From contig DHAE01000030.1 of NCBI GenBank assembly GCA_002397315.1, positions 119,293 through 144,452 on the forward strand: a stretch of DNA of 25,160 bases, given 5' to 3'. The translations under genes and the position numbers were made by a program. A model generated the notes under the pieces. That model did no database searches. It saw only the letters and a list, made by a program, of their open reading frames with translations, and had not been told where the DNA came from. Of this stretch, positions 1 through 7,619 are shown piece after piece. The stretch is from Comamonadaceae bacterium UBA4962. Lineage in GTDB: Bacteria > Pseudomonadota > Gammaproteobacteria > Burkholderiales > Burkholderiaceae_C. Position 1 is the stretch's first letter; each line of letters begins with the position of its first letter.

Positions 1-1026
1 TCGCACCACGTGGCGGGCGTCTACGAGGGGCAGGCCCGCAGCGAGGGCTGGTGGGACAACATGATCGGCCCGGGCAAGCCGGTGGACACCGACCGCTTCT
101 TCGTGATCGGCATCAACAACCTGGGCTCGTGCTTCGGCTCCACCGGGCCGATGCACACGCACCCGGACACCGGCGAGGTGTACGGCGCCGACTTCCCCGT
201 GGTGACGGTGGAAGACTGGGTGAACGCCCAGGCGCGGCTGCTGGACCGCCTGGGCGTGCAGCAGCTCGCCGCGGTGCTGGGCGGCAGCCTGGGCGGCATG
301 CAGGCGCTGTCGTGGGCGCTGCAGTACCCCGACCGCATGCGCCACGCGGTGGTGGTGGCGAGCGCGCCCAACCTCACGGCCGAGAACATCGCGTTCAACG
401 AGGTGGCGCGCCGCGCGATCGTCACCGACCCGGACTTCCACGGCGGGCACTTCTACCGCCATGGCACCATTCCGAAGCGCGGCCTGCGCATCGCCCGCAT
501 GATCGGCCACATCACGTATTTGTCGGACGACGTGATGAACGAGAAGTTCGGCCGGCAGCTCCGGAGCCGGGTGCTCGATCGCGCGCCGCTGGAGGGCGAC
601 GGCGGCGCGCCGGCGGCGGGCGTGGGGTCTTACCTCTACAGCACGCAGGACATCGAATTCCAGATCGAGAGCTACCTGCGCTACCAGGGCGACAAGTTCA
701 GCGATTACTTCGACGCCAACACCTACCTGCTGATCACGCGGGCGCTGGACTACTTCGATCCGGCGCTCGCGTTCGGCGGCAACCTCACGCGGGCACTGGC
801 CCGCGCCCGCGCGAAGTTCCTGCTGGTGAGCTTCACCACCGACTGGCGCTTCTCGCCCGCGCGCAGCCGGGAGATCGTCAAGGCGCTGCTGGAGAACCGG
901 CGCGACGTGAGCTATGCGGAAATCGACGCGCCGCACGGCCACGACGCCTTCCTGCTCGACGATGCGCGCTACATGAACCTGATGCGTTCCTATTTCGACG
1001 GCATTGCCGGGGAGTCCGCCGCATGA
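1..1026 (+). CDS. metX: Homoserine O-acyltransferase MetX (5'-truncated by window edge)
   Basis: Alpha/beta-hydrolase-fold enzyme that acylates the hydroxyl of L-homoserine, the committed step of methionine synthesis, in the cytoplasm. The frame is open from base 1 (reading SHHVAGVYEG), so the true start lies upstream; the GTG at 10 is internal. Family landmarks are the GWWDNMIGPGKP and NNLGSCFGSTGP blocks, the nucleophile elbow GGSLGGMQ with the catalytic Ser codon at 285-287, the Asp in FTTDWRFSP, and the His in PHGHDAFLLD near the C-terminus. Together these give a complete Ser-Asp-His triad. The stop overlaps the metW start (ATGA), so the two genes are translationally coupled. Burkholderiales members are commonly annotated as succinyl-specific despite belonging to the MetX family; acyl-donor choice cannot be read from this fragment. 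Any upstream regulatory RNA is outside the window. Confidence 0.96.
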   Translation, partial: SHHVAGVYEGQARSEGWWDNMIGPGKPVDTDRFFVIGINNLGSCFGSTGPMHTHPDTGEVYGADFPVVTVEDWVNAQARLLDRLGVQQLAAVLGGSLGGMQALSWALQYPDRMRHAVVVASAPNLTAENIAFNEVARRAIVTDPDFHGGHFYRHGTIPKRGLRIARMIGHITYLSDDVMNEKFGRQLRSRVLDRAPLEGDGGAPAAGVGSYLYSTQDIEFQIESYLRYQGDKFSDYFDANTYLLITRALDYFDPALAFGGNLTRALARARAKFLLVSFTTDWRFSPARSREIVKALLENRRDVSYAEIDAPHGHDAFLLDDARYMNLMRSYFDGIAGESAA

Positions 1027-1607
1027 GCGATCCATCCACCATGCACGCGATCGCGCGGCTCGTGCCCCACGGCGCGCGCGTGCTCGACCTGGGCTGCGGC
1101 GACGGCGCGCTGCTCGACATGCTGCAGCGCGAGCGCGGCTGCAGCGGCTACGGCGTGGAGATCGCCGACGACAACGTGCTGGCCTGCGCGCGCCGCGGCG
1201 TGAACGTGGTGCAGCTCAACCTCGACGAAGGCCTCGCGATGTTCGGCGACAACTCGTTCGACGTGGTGCTGCAGATCGACACGCTGCAGCACCTGCGCAA
1301 CGCCGAGGTGATGCTGCGCGAGACGGCGCGCGTCGGGCGCGCGGGCATCGTCGCGTTCCCGAACTTCGCGCACTGGCCGAACCGGCTGTCGGTGCTGCGC
1401 GGGCGCATGCCCGTCACGCGCCGCCTGCCCTACCAGTGGTACGACACGCCGAACATCCGCGTCGGCACGTTCAAGGATTTCGAGGTGCTGGCGCACAAGA
1501 ACCGCCTGCGCGTGCTCGACGCGTTCGGCCTGCAGAACGGGCGCGAGGTGCGCTTCCTGCCCAATGCCCTGGCCGGCACGGCCGTGTTCCATTTCGAACA
1601 CGACTGA
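1023..1607 (+). CDS. metW: Methionine biosynthesis protein MetW
   Basis: A 194-residue class I SAM-dependent methyltransferase-fold protein that partners MetX in proteobacterial methionine synthesis. The ATG sits in an ATGA overlap with the metX stop, which decides the start. The SAM-binding motif I VLDLGCGDGALL lies around residues 20-31, followed by the acidic segment GVEIADDN and the DVVLQIDTLQHL block that corresponds to motif IV. The C-terminal part carries the MetW-typical AFPNFAHWPNRL and PYQWYDTPNIR segments. Length matches the family. In related bacteria MetW is reported to be needed for full MetX activity; that is family knowledge, not something the sequence shows. No separate promoter is visible, so expression should follow metX. 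Confidence 0.95.
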   Translation: MSDPSTMHAIARLVPHGARVLDLGCGDGALLDMLQRERGCSGYGVEIADDNVLACARRGVNVVQLNLDEGLAMFGDNSFDVVLQIDTLQHLRNAEVMLRETARVGRAGIVAFPNFAHWPNRLSVLRGRMPVTRRLPYQWYDTPNIRVGTFKDFEVLAHKNRLRVLDAFGLQNGREVRFLPNALAGTAVFHFEHD

Positions 1608-1634
1608 CGCGCGCGGCGCACTGCACCCCGGAAT

Positions 1635-1659
1635 CCGCCCCGCGGGCTGCCCGGGGCGG
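1635..1659 (+). terminator. GC-rich hairpin after metW (weak terminator candidate)
   Basis: A perfect 8-bp inverted repeat, CCGCCCCG (1635-1642) and CGGGGCGG (1652-1659), with a 9-nt loop, lies 27 bases after the metW stop. There is no T-run behind it, so it is not a classical intrinsic terminator. It may protect the metXW 3' end or act with Rho. Confidence 0.35.
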
Positions 1660-1727
1660 TGGCGCGCGGCGGCGCGTTCGCTTATTCTGCGCCCCCCGCA
1701 CGACCGTTCTTTTTCCCGTTCCGCGCC

Positions 1728-2933
1728 ATGCCGTCCCAGCCCCTGCTGCACCTGCCGACCCTGCTGGTGATGACCGTCGTGGGGTCGCTGGTGATGGCGG
1801 CCGGCCTGCTGCTGGTGGGAGCACGCCGGCGCGGCGAGGGGCTGGGCCTCTGGGCCACGGCCCTGCTGATGCAGTCGCTGGCCTACGTGCTGCTCGCGCT
1901 GCGCGGCCGGATTCCCGACGTGCTCTCGATCGTGGTGGCCAACGGCCTGCTGGCCGGCGTGTTCGCGAGCCTGCTCGCGGCCGTCCACCAGTTCCAGCGC
2001 CGGCCCCTGCCGTGGCGCCAGATCGTGGCGCCGGTGCTGGTGACGCTCGCCCTGTTCGTGGCGTTCCGGGAAGACTACACGGCGCGGCTGGTGCTGGCCG
2101 GGGTGATCTATCCGGTACAGCTCGGCCTGGTGCTGTGGGCGCTCTGGCGGCACCCGTCGGAGGGCCGCGCGGACCGGATGGTGGCGGCGGGCATCTGGCT
2201 GCAGTGCGGCATGCTGGTGGTGCGTGCCGGGGCGGCCCTCTCGGGCCACATGCCCACGGCCGGGCTGCTGGAGGAAAGCCTCTGGCAGCACGCGACCTTC
2301 CTCACCACGTTCATCACCGTGCAGGCCTCGTCCTTAGGCTTCATCTTCATGGCGCGCGACCGGGCCGATGCCATCAACCAGCGCATGGCCGCGCGCGATC
2401 CGCTCACCGATGTGCCCAACCGCCGCGCGACCATCGCGGCGCTCGACCGCGACATGGGCCGCGCCGTGCGCTCGCGCGAGCCGTTCTCGCTCATGATGAT
2501 CGACATCGACCACTTCAAGCGCGTCAACGACGAGCTGGGGCACCTGGCGGGCGACGAGGTGCTGCGCGGCGTGGTGGACCTGATGGGCACGCGCATCCGC
2601 GCGCAGGACCTGATCGGCCGCTACGGGGGCGAGGAGTTCGTGGTGCTGCTGCCCGACACCCCGCTCGAAGGCGCGCAGCGGCTGGCCGGCGAACTGTGCG
2701 ACGCGGTGGAGAAGACGACCTTCGACACCGCAGCCGGGCCCGTGCGGGTCACCCTGAGCATCGGCGTGTTCGGCGGCCGCCTCGATGCGGAAGACCACTG
2801 GGACGCGCTCATCGCCGCGGCCGACCGGGCCATGTACGACGCCAAGCACGGCGGACGCAACCGCGTCGTCGTCGCGGACATGCCCCTGCGCACGGTGGCG
2901 CGCGGCGCCGGACCGCGCGACAATCCCCAGTAG
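1728..2933 (+). CDS. Membrane-bound GGDEF diguanylate cyclase
   Basis: A 401-residue protein that should make cyclic di-GMP from two GTP at the inner membrane. Residues 1-210 hold about seven hydrophobic segments (roughly 11-31, 39-59, 68-86, 100-114, 120-140, 152-172, 190-209), a probable membrane sensor of no named family I recognise. The GGDEF domain follows from about residue 222: RDPLTDVPNRR, the MIDIDHFKRVND metal/GTP-binding block, and the active-site motif GGEEF at 300-304. An RxxD product-inhibition site (RAQD, 291-294) lies exactly five residues before it, so feedback inhibition should be intact. I chose the ATG at 1728; the frame stays open to a GTG at 1659, but that extension is low-complexity and falls in the metW hairpin. 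No EAL domain is present. It stands as a single gene between metW and an M20 peptidase. Confidence 0.9.
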   Translation: MPSQPLLHLPTLLVMTVVGSLVMAAGLLLVGARRRGEGLGLWATALLMQSLAYVLLALRGRIPDVLSIVVANGLLAGVFASLLAAVHQFQRRPLPWRQIVAPVLVTLALFVAFREDYTARLVLAGVIYPVQLGLVLWALWRHPSEGRADRMVAAGIWLQCGMLVVRAGAALSGHMPTAGLLEESLWQHATFLTTFITVQASSLGFIFMARDRADAINQRMAARDPLTDVPNRRATIAALDRDMGRAVRSREPFSLMMIDIDHFKRVNDELGHLAGDEVLRGVVDLMGTRIRAQDLIGRYGGEEFVVLLPDTPLEGAQRLAGELCDAVEKTTFDTAAGPVRVTLSIGVFGGRLDAEDHWDALIAAADRAMYDAKHGGRNRVVVADMPLRTVARGAGPRDNPQ

Positions 2934-3020
2934 CTTTCCCGGCGGCTCCCGCGACCGCCGCACACCGCCCGGCCCGCGGCCCCGCCGCGCCCCGCGCCAT
3001 CCCGCCAAGGAACAAACCCC

Positions 3021-4499
3021 ATGAACGCCCCCATCGCCCCCCACCTCCTGCAGCCGGCCGAAGCGCTGGACCACGTCAGCCGCCAGTGGGACGGCGACAT
3101 CCTGCGCCAGCTCACCGACTACATCGCGATCCCCGCCAAGTCGCCCGGCTTCGCGCCCGACTGGGAGCAGCTCGGCCTGCTCGATACCGTGCTGCGCAAT
3201 GCCGCCACATGGGTGGAGGCCCAGAAAGTGCCGGGCCTGCGCCTGGAAGTGCTGCGCATGCCGGGCCGCACGCCGGTGCTGTTCTTCGAAGTGGAGGCCA
3301 CGCGGCCGGGCTCGCAGCAGACGGTGCTGATGTACGGCCACCTGGACAAGCAGCCCGAGTTCGACGGCTGGCGCCGCGACCTCGGCCCCTGGACGCCCAA
3401 ATACGAGGACGGCAAGCTCTACGGCCGCGGCGGCGCGGACGACGGCTACGCGGTGTACGCCAGCATCGCCGCCGTGCAGGAGATCAAGCGCCAGGGCGTG
3501 CCGCATCCGCGCATCGTCGGGCTCATCGAGACCTGCGAGGAGAGCGGCTCGCGCGACCTGCTGCCCTACATCGACCTGCTGCGCCCGCGCCTGGGCGACG
3601 TCGCGCTCGTGATCTGCCTGGATTCCGGCGCGGGCAACTACGACCAGCTCTGGCTCACCACCAGCCTGCGCGGCATGGTGAGCGGCACGCTCAAGGTGCA
3701 GATCCTGACCGAGGGCGTGCATTCGGGCGACGCCTCCGGCCTCGTGCCGTCGTCCTTCCGCATCATGCGGCAGGTGCTCGACCGGCTGGAGGACAGCGCC
3801 ACGGGCCGCCTGCTGCCCGCGAGCTTCCACTGCGAGGTGCCGCCCGACCGCCTCGCGCAGGCGCGCGCCACGGCCGCGATCCTGGGCGACGAGGTGACGA
3901 AGCGCTTCCCCTGGGCGCATTACGACTGCGGCGGCTCCACCAGCTTCGCGCTGCCCACCACCACCGACCCGGTGCAGGCGCTGATCAACCGCACCTGGAC
4001 GCCCACGCTCAGCGTGACCGGCGCCGAAGGCCTGCCTGCGCTGCAGGATGCCGGCAACGTGCTGCGGCCCTACACCGCCTTCAAGCTGAGCCTGCGCCTG
4101 CCGCCCGTGGTGGACGCCGCCGAGAGCGTGCAGACGCTCAAGGCGCTGCTGGAAGACAACGCGCCCTACCAGGCCCGCGTGACCTTCGAGCCCGGCAGCG
4201 CCGCCAGCGGCTGGAACGCGCCGGCCATCACGCCCTGGTTCGAGAAGGCGCTCAACGCCGCGAGCCAGGCGCACTTCGGCGCGCCCTGCGGCTACATCGG
4301 CCAGGGCGGCACGATTCCGCTCATGAACATGCTGAGCCAGGGCTTTCCCACGGCGCAGATGATGGTCTGCGGCGTGCTGGGTCCCAAGAGCAACGCGCAC
4401 GGCCCGAACGAGTTCCTGCACGTGCCGTATGCCAAGAAGCTCACGGCCGCCGTGGCGCAGGTGGTGGCGAGCCTGCCGGAGCCGGGCGCGGAGGCCTGA
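3021..4499 (+). CDS. M20 family metallopeptidase (dipeptidase-like)
   Basis: A 492-residue cytoplasmic zinc hydrolase of the M20/M28 superfamily, close to the branch annotated as M20 dipeptidases or CNDP-like. The metal ligands and catalytic residues are visible in order: His107 and Asp109 in GHLDKQP, Asp140 in GRGGADDG, Glu173-Glu174 in ETCEESGS, Asp201 in CLDSG, and His460 in HGPNEF near the C-terminus. A dimerisation (lid) domain lies between roughly residues 215 and 340 with the TEGVHSGDASG segment. No signal peptide is present. An AAGGA Shine-Dalgarno around 3007-3011 supports this ATG. Its stop is only three bases from the stop of the convergent gene on the other strand, with no terminator hairpin between. 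Substrate is not deducible; hydrolysis of a dipeptide or N-acyl amino acid is the family expectation. Confidence 0.92.
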   Translation: MNAPIAPHLLQPAEALDHVSRQWDGDILRQLTDYIAIPAKSPGFAPDWEQLGLLDTVLRNAATWVEAQKVPGLRLEVLRMPGRTPVLFFEVEATRPGSQQTVLMYGHLDKQPEFDGWRRDLGPWTPKYEDGKLYGRGGADDGYAVYASIAAVQEIKRQGVPHPRIVGLIETCEESGSRDLLPYIDLLRPRLGDVALVICLDSGAGNYDQLWLTTSLRGMVSGTLKVQILTEGVHSGDASGLVPSSFRIMRQVLDRLEDSATGRLLPASFHCEVPPDRLAQARATAAILGDEVTKRFPWAHYDCGGSTSFALPTTTDPVQALINRTWTPTLSVTGAEGLPALQDAGNVLRPYTAFKLSLRLPPVVDAAESVQTLKALLEDNAPYQARVTFEPGSAASGWNAPAITPWFEKALNAASQAHFGAPCGYIGQGGTIPLMNMLSQGFPTAQMMVCGVLGPKSNAHGPNEFLHVPYAKKLTAAVAQVVASLPEPGAEA

Positions 4500-4502
4500 G
4501 CG

Positions 4503-5051
4503 TCAGGACGGGCGCCGGTCCGGCACGATCCATACCGCCACGCCCGCGCGCCGGCACTGCCCGAGGATGCGGTCGGCCCAGGCCCGGGTGACGAGGAAAC
4601 TGCTGCCGAAGCGCTCGGCGTCGGTGTCCACGACCCCGTCCTTCAGGTCCGCCGACCGGCTCCAGGCCAGCGCCTGCCCCGCGAAGACGGGGTTCCCGTC
4701 CCGGTCGTCGGGGCGCGGCGGCCACGGCAGGGTGTAGAGGCGCCCGCCCGTGGTCCACACCATGTGCAGGACCTGCCGCCGCTCCGGCGTGGCCGGGTCG
4801 GTCGGCAAGCGCTCGACCACGAAACAGAAGCGCTGCGTGCCCTGGGCCCGGCCCAGGGTGGCGAGGAAGGCCTGCAGCACGCCGACGCCGGGCACGCTCC
4901 GCCGGTCGGGAGTGGAGAAGGCCGGGTCCGCGGTGGTGGTGGCCGGCCCCGCGCCCGACGTGCCCGCCGGAGCGGGCAGGGCGCCACCGGCCAGGCAGGC
5001 GGCGAGCACCGCCGCGCGCCGGCGGGCGGTCCACGCTCCGGCCGGGCTCAT
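4503..5051 (-). CDS. Small exported protein of unknown function
   Basis: A 182-residue protein I do not recognise. The start is set by an ATGA overlap with the end of the upstream MFS gene. The N-terminus is basic then hydrophobic (three Arg at 10-12, then an Ala/Leu-rich stretch to about 28), consistent with an export signal. A LAAC sequence at 16-19 resembles a lipobox, but the hydrophobic run before it is short, so lipoprotein status is uncertain. The remainder reads as one soluble domain with GVLQAFLATLGRAQG, RFCFVVERLPTDP, VLHMVWTTGGRLYTL and WADRILGQCRRAGVAVWIVPD segments. Third codon positions are GC-rich, supporting real coding. It is the last gene of a three-gene operon with a transporter and a diguanylate cyclase. 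Confidence 0.75.
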   Translation of the reverse strand: MSPAGAWTARRRAAVLAACLAGGALPAPAGTSGAGPATTTADPAFSTPDRRSVPGVGVLQAFLATLGRAQGTQRFCFVVERLPTDPATPERRQVLHMVWTTGGRLYTLPWPPRPDDRDGNPVFAGQALAWSRSADLKDGVVDTDAERFGSSFLVTRAWADRILGQCRRAGVAVWIVPDRRPS

Positions 5052-6244
5052 GCTGCGGCCTGCCGGCGGCGCTGCCGCAGCGCCAGCCAGGCCAGCCCCG
5101 CGCCGGTGAGCGCGATCGGCACGAGCGAGCCGTAGTTGAGCAGCGTCCAGCCCTGGGTGGTGACCAGCGCGCCGGAGGCGAACGAGGTCAGCGCCATGGT
5201 GGCGAACACGCCGAAGTTGATCGCGGCCTGGGCGCGGTCCTTCTCCTCGGGCCGGTAGGCGCGCAGCGCCAGCGCGGTGCTGCCGGTGAAGAGGAAGTTC
5301 CAGCCCACGCCCAGCAGGAACAGCGCCGCCGTGAAATGCTGCACGTCCACCCCGCGCAGCGCGACCACCACGCAGCCGGCATTGAGCGCCACGCCGGCAC
5401 CCATCACGCGCAGCACCCCGAAGCGCCGGATCAGGCTGCCGGTGAAAAAGCCCGGCGCGAACATGCCGATCACGTGCCACTCCAGCACGAAGGCCGCGTC
5501 GCCGAAGCCGTGCCCGCAGACCTGCATGGCGAGCGGCGTGGCCGCCATGAGCAGGTTCATCACGCCGTAGCCCAGCGCGGCGGCGAGCATGGCGACGGCG
5601 AACGCGGGCTCGCGCAGCAGTTGCGCCACCGAGCGGCCCGCGCTGCCGTCCGCACCGGCCGCGCGCGCCGCCACGGGCGGAAAGCGCAGCGCGGCCATGC
5701 AGGCCATGGACACCAGCGCCACGCCGACCAGCGCCAGGTAGGCGCCCGCGAACGGCACGCCGAGCAGGTCGCGGGTGTGGTTCGCGAGGTTCGGGCCGGC
5801 CACCGCGCCCAGCAGGCCGCCGGCCATGACGAGCGAGACGGCCGTGTCGCGCTGGGCCGCGGGCACGATCTCCGCGGCGGCGAACCGGTAGAGCTGGCCG
5901 TTGGCGCTGTAGTAGCCGGCGATCACCGTGGCCGCGCACAGCAGCCAGAACGCCTGCGCCCACACGGCCAGCGCGCACAGCAGGGCCGAGCCGGCGGCCA
6001 CGGCCAACCCGATCTGGAACGAGGCCTGCCGCCCCCAGCGCTGCTGCGCCCGCGCCACGAGACCGGTGGACAGCGCGCCGCCCACCACGTAACCCATCAC
6101 CGGCAGCGTGGCCATCCAGCCGCGCGGCGCGAGCTGCAGTCCCACCAGGCCGTTGATGGCGATGAAGACGACGTTGTTGGTGAGGAACAGGCCCTGGCAC
6201 AGGGCGAGCAGGCCGAGCGGGCGGCGGTGGGCGGAGAGCGTCAT
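5048..6244 (-). CDS. MFS transporter
   Basis: A 398-residue inner-membrane protein of the major facilitator superfamily with about twelve hydrophobic segments. The start ATG at 6244 overlaps the stop of the preceding diguanylate cyclase (ATGA); an in-frame alternative five codons upstream lies inside that gene and is less likely. The N-terminal half has the motif-A-like basic loop QQRWGRQ after the second helix, and GYYSANGQLYRFAAAEIVP and MAGGLLGAVAGPNLANHTRDLLG in helices 4-5. The central cytoplasmic loop is Ala/Gly/Arg-rich. Residues that would name a substrate are not evident. Its stop overlaps the next start as well, so all three genes should be translated in a fixed order from one mRNA. 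A drug/metabolite exporter role is only a general family guess. Confidence 0.9.
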   Translation of the reverse strand: MTLSAHRRPLGLLALCQGLFLTNNVVFIAINGLVGLQLAPRGWMATLPVMGYVVGGALSTGLVARAQQRWGRQASFQIGLAVAAGSALLCALAVWAQAFWLLCAATVIAGYYSANGQLYRFAAAEIVPAAQRDTAVSLVMAGGLLGAVAGPNLANHTRDLLGVPFAGAYLALVGVALVSMACMAALRFPPVAARAAGADGSAGRSVAQLLREPAFAVAMLAAALGYGVMNLLMAATPLAMQVCGHGFGDAAFVLEWHVIGMFAPGFFTGSLIRRFGVLRVMGAGVALNAGCVVVALRGVDVQHFTAALFLLGVGWNFLFTGSTALALRAYRPEEKDRAQAAINFGVFATMALTSFASGALVTTQGWTLLNYGSLVPIALTGAGLAWLALRQRRRQAAA

Positions 6245-7470
6245 CCCCCGATCTTGCACGCTGCCACGGTGTCAGGGTCCAGCGGTGCGGAACCTTCCAC
6301 GATGCGGTCCCGTCCACCGGCCTTGGCCGCGTAGAGCGCCCGGTCGGCACGCTCCAGAGTGGCCTCGATATGCTCCCCCGGCCGGTGCAGGGCGAAGCCG
6401 ATGGAGATGGTGATGCGCAGGGGCTCCTGCGTGGCGCTCCGGTCGGCAGGCAACCTGGGCGGCTCCGCCGGATGCGGGATGCGCAGTTGCGCCACGGCCT
6501 GCCGCAGGCGCTCCAGCAGGGCATGCGCCGCGTCGGGCGGCGTGTTGCAGAGCATGATGACGAATTCTTCGCCGCCCCAGCGGGAGACCACGTCGCCGTC
6601 GCGCAGGCACGTGCGCACCGCCTGCGCGAACGCCTGCAGGACGTGGTCGCCGGCCGCGTGGCCATGGGTGTCGTTGACGGCCTTGAAATGGTCCATGTCG
6701 AGCAGCGCGAGCACGAGCGGCAGGCCCGAGCGCGATGCCCGGCGCTGCTCCAGCCGCATCAGCTCCAGCATGTGGCGGCGGTTGAGCAGCCCCGTGAGTT
6801 CGTCGTGCGTGGCCAGCTCGCGGATGTGCTCCAGCGCCCGGGCCAGTTCGTACTTCTGCCGGCGCAATTCCTCGCGCGTGGCCTGCAGGCGGGTGGTGAG
6901 GAAGGTGCTGCCCATGAGCACCACGGCGGTCATGATCCCGTAGGCCAGCGAGAGCCCCGTGGAATGCCCCGCGTCGCCCTGCCACTCCGCGGCCACCGCC
7001 GCCAGCCCGAACGCGGCCATGGCGTACAGCATCACGCCGAACATCTGGCGCGTGGACAGGCCGAACATGCCGAACATCAGGATCACCGCCAGGATCGGCA
7101 GCGCGATGCCGCGCGCCTGCCCGCCGATGGCGTAGGCCGCCGCGTCGCACGCGATCGCATAGACGATCTGCGGCAGCGTGAGCGACGGGTCGGCCCAGCG
7201 CTGCGACACGCCGCTGCGGATGAGCGCATACACCACCAGCAGCCCGCCGCCCGACAGGAACGTCCAGATCCGCACCGGGCCCGGCTCGGTCAGCCCCGCG
7301 GCCACCGCGATGTGCATCGCCGCCATGCAGCAGGCCATCAGCACCGCGGCGAGGCCGGCCATGGAGAGCCGCTGGCGTTGGCGCGGCTCGGTGGTGAGGA
7401 GGACGTCGAGCAGCCGCGACCCCGCGGCGGGACCGCGGGAAGGCAGGGACCTGACTGGCGGCTCTGACAC
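6241..7470 (-). CDS. Membrane-bound GGDEF diguanylate cyclase (GTG start)
   Basis: A 409-residue protein with an N-terminal membrane region of about five or six hydrophobic segments (roughly 37-60, 68-84, 101-116, 121-137, 143-160, 173-192). A short coiled linker around 195-220 (TRLQATREELRRQKYELARA) follows, then a complete GGDEF domain. That domain shows THDELTGLLNRRH (221-233), LLDMDHFKAVND, and the active site GGEEF at 299-303. The RxxD inhibition site (RDGD, 290-293) is correctly placed five residues upstream. The linker-to-GGDEF arrangement is the usual signalling-helix design for dimerising cyclases. Initiation is at GTG behind a strong Shine-Dalgarno. It is the first gene of the operon with the MFS transporter and the small exported protein. 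Product: cyclic di-GMP at the inner membrane. Confidence 0.9.
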   Translation of the reverse strand: MSEPPVRSLPSRGPAAGSRLLDVLLTTEPRQRQRLSMAGLAAVLMACCMAAMHIAVAAGLTEPGPVRIWTFLSGGGLLVVYALIRSGVSQRWADPSLTLPQIVYAIACDAAAYAIGGQARGIALPILAVILMFGMFGLSTRQMFGVMLYAMAAFGLAAVAAEWQGDAGHSTGLSLAYGIMTAVVLMGSTFLTTRLQATREELRRQKYELARALEHIRELATHDELTGLLNRRHMLELMRLEQRRASRSGLPLVLALLDMDHFKAVNDTHGHAAGDHVLQAFAQAVRTCLRDGDVVSRWGGEEFVIMLCNTPPDAAHALLERLRQAVAQLRIPHPAEPPRLPADRSATQEPLRITISIGFALHRPGEHIEATLERADRALYAAKAGGRDRIVEGSAPLDPDTVAACKIGG

Positions 7471-7476
7471 CGTGAA

Positions 7477-7484
7477 TCTCCTTC
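7477..7484 (-). promoter_or_regulatory. Strong ribosome binding site for the GTG-started cyclase
   Basis: Read on the minus strand this is GAAGGAGA; its AAGGAG core ends seven bases before the GTG at 7470. It is the best Shine-Dalgarno in the window and fixes the otherwise non-ATG start. Confidence 0.8.
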
Positions 7485-7587
7485 GGGAACGCGGGACTGC
7501 ACCGCCGAAGGGTTGTACTCCAGGCCGCCACCCCGGAACAATGGTTGCACCGCAGGTTGCGGGGAAACCCTACAAATCCGCCGCTCC

Positions 7588-7614
7588 GCCGGCGCGGCGA
7601 CGGCACGCGCCGGC
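7588..7614 (-). terminator. GC hairpin just after mksB (terminator-like)
   Basis: A perfect 9-bp all-GC stem, GCCGGCGCG (7588-7596) and CGCGCCGGC (7606-7614), with a 9-nt loop, starts five bases beyond the mksB stop. The minus-strand sequence after it has only a short ATTTG and no true U-run, so termination may be partial or Rho-assisted. It separates the condensin operon from the downstream cyclase operon on the same strand. Confidence 0.5.
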
Positions 7615-7619
7615 CACCG

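Noticed and set aside
1659..1727. Upstream GTG extension of the first diguanylate cyclase
   Set aside because: The extra residues are low-complexity, start within the metW hairpin and precede a clean ATG and first membrane helix.
1004..4591. A plus-strand open frame of nearly 1200 codons across metW, the cyclase and the peptidase
   Set aside because: It is a frame-shifted shadow of three well-supported genes and has the Arg/Ala/Pro/Gly-rich composition typical of wrong frames in 70% GC DNA.
7471..7619. Possible JetD/MksG nuclease gene after the ATPase
   Set aside because: Only 149 bases separate the ATPase stop from the next gene; they hold a hairpin, a Shine-Dalgarno and GGTTGC direct repeats (7543-7548 and 7555-7560), not a coding frame.
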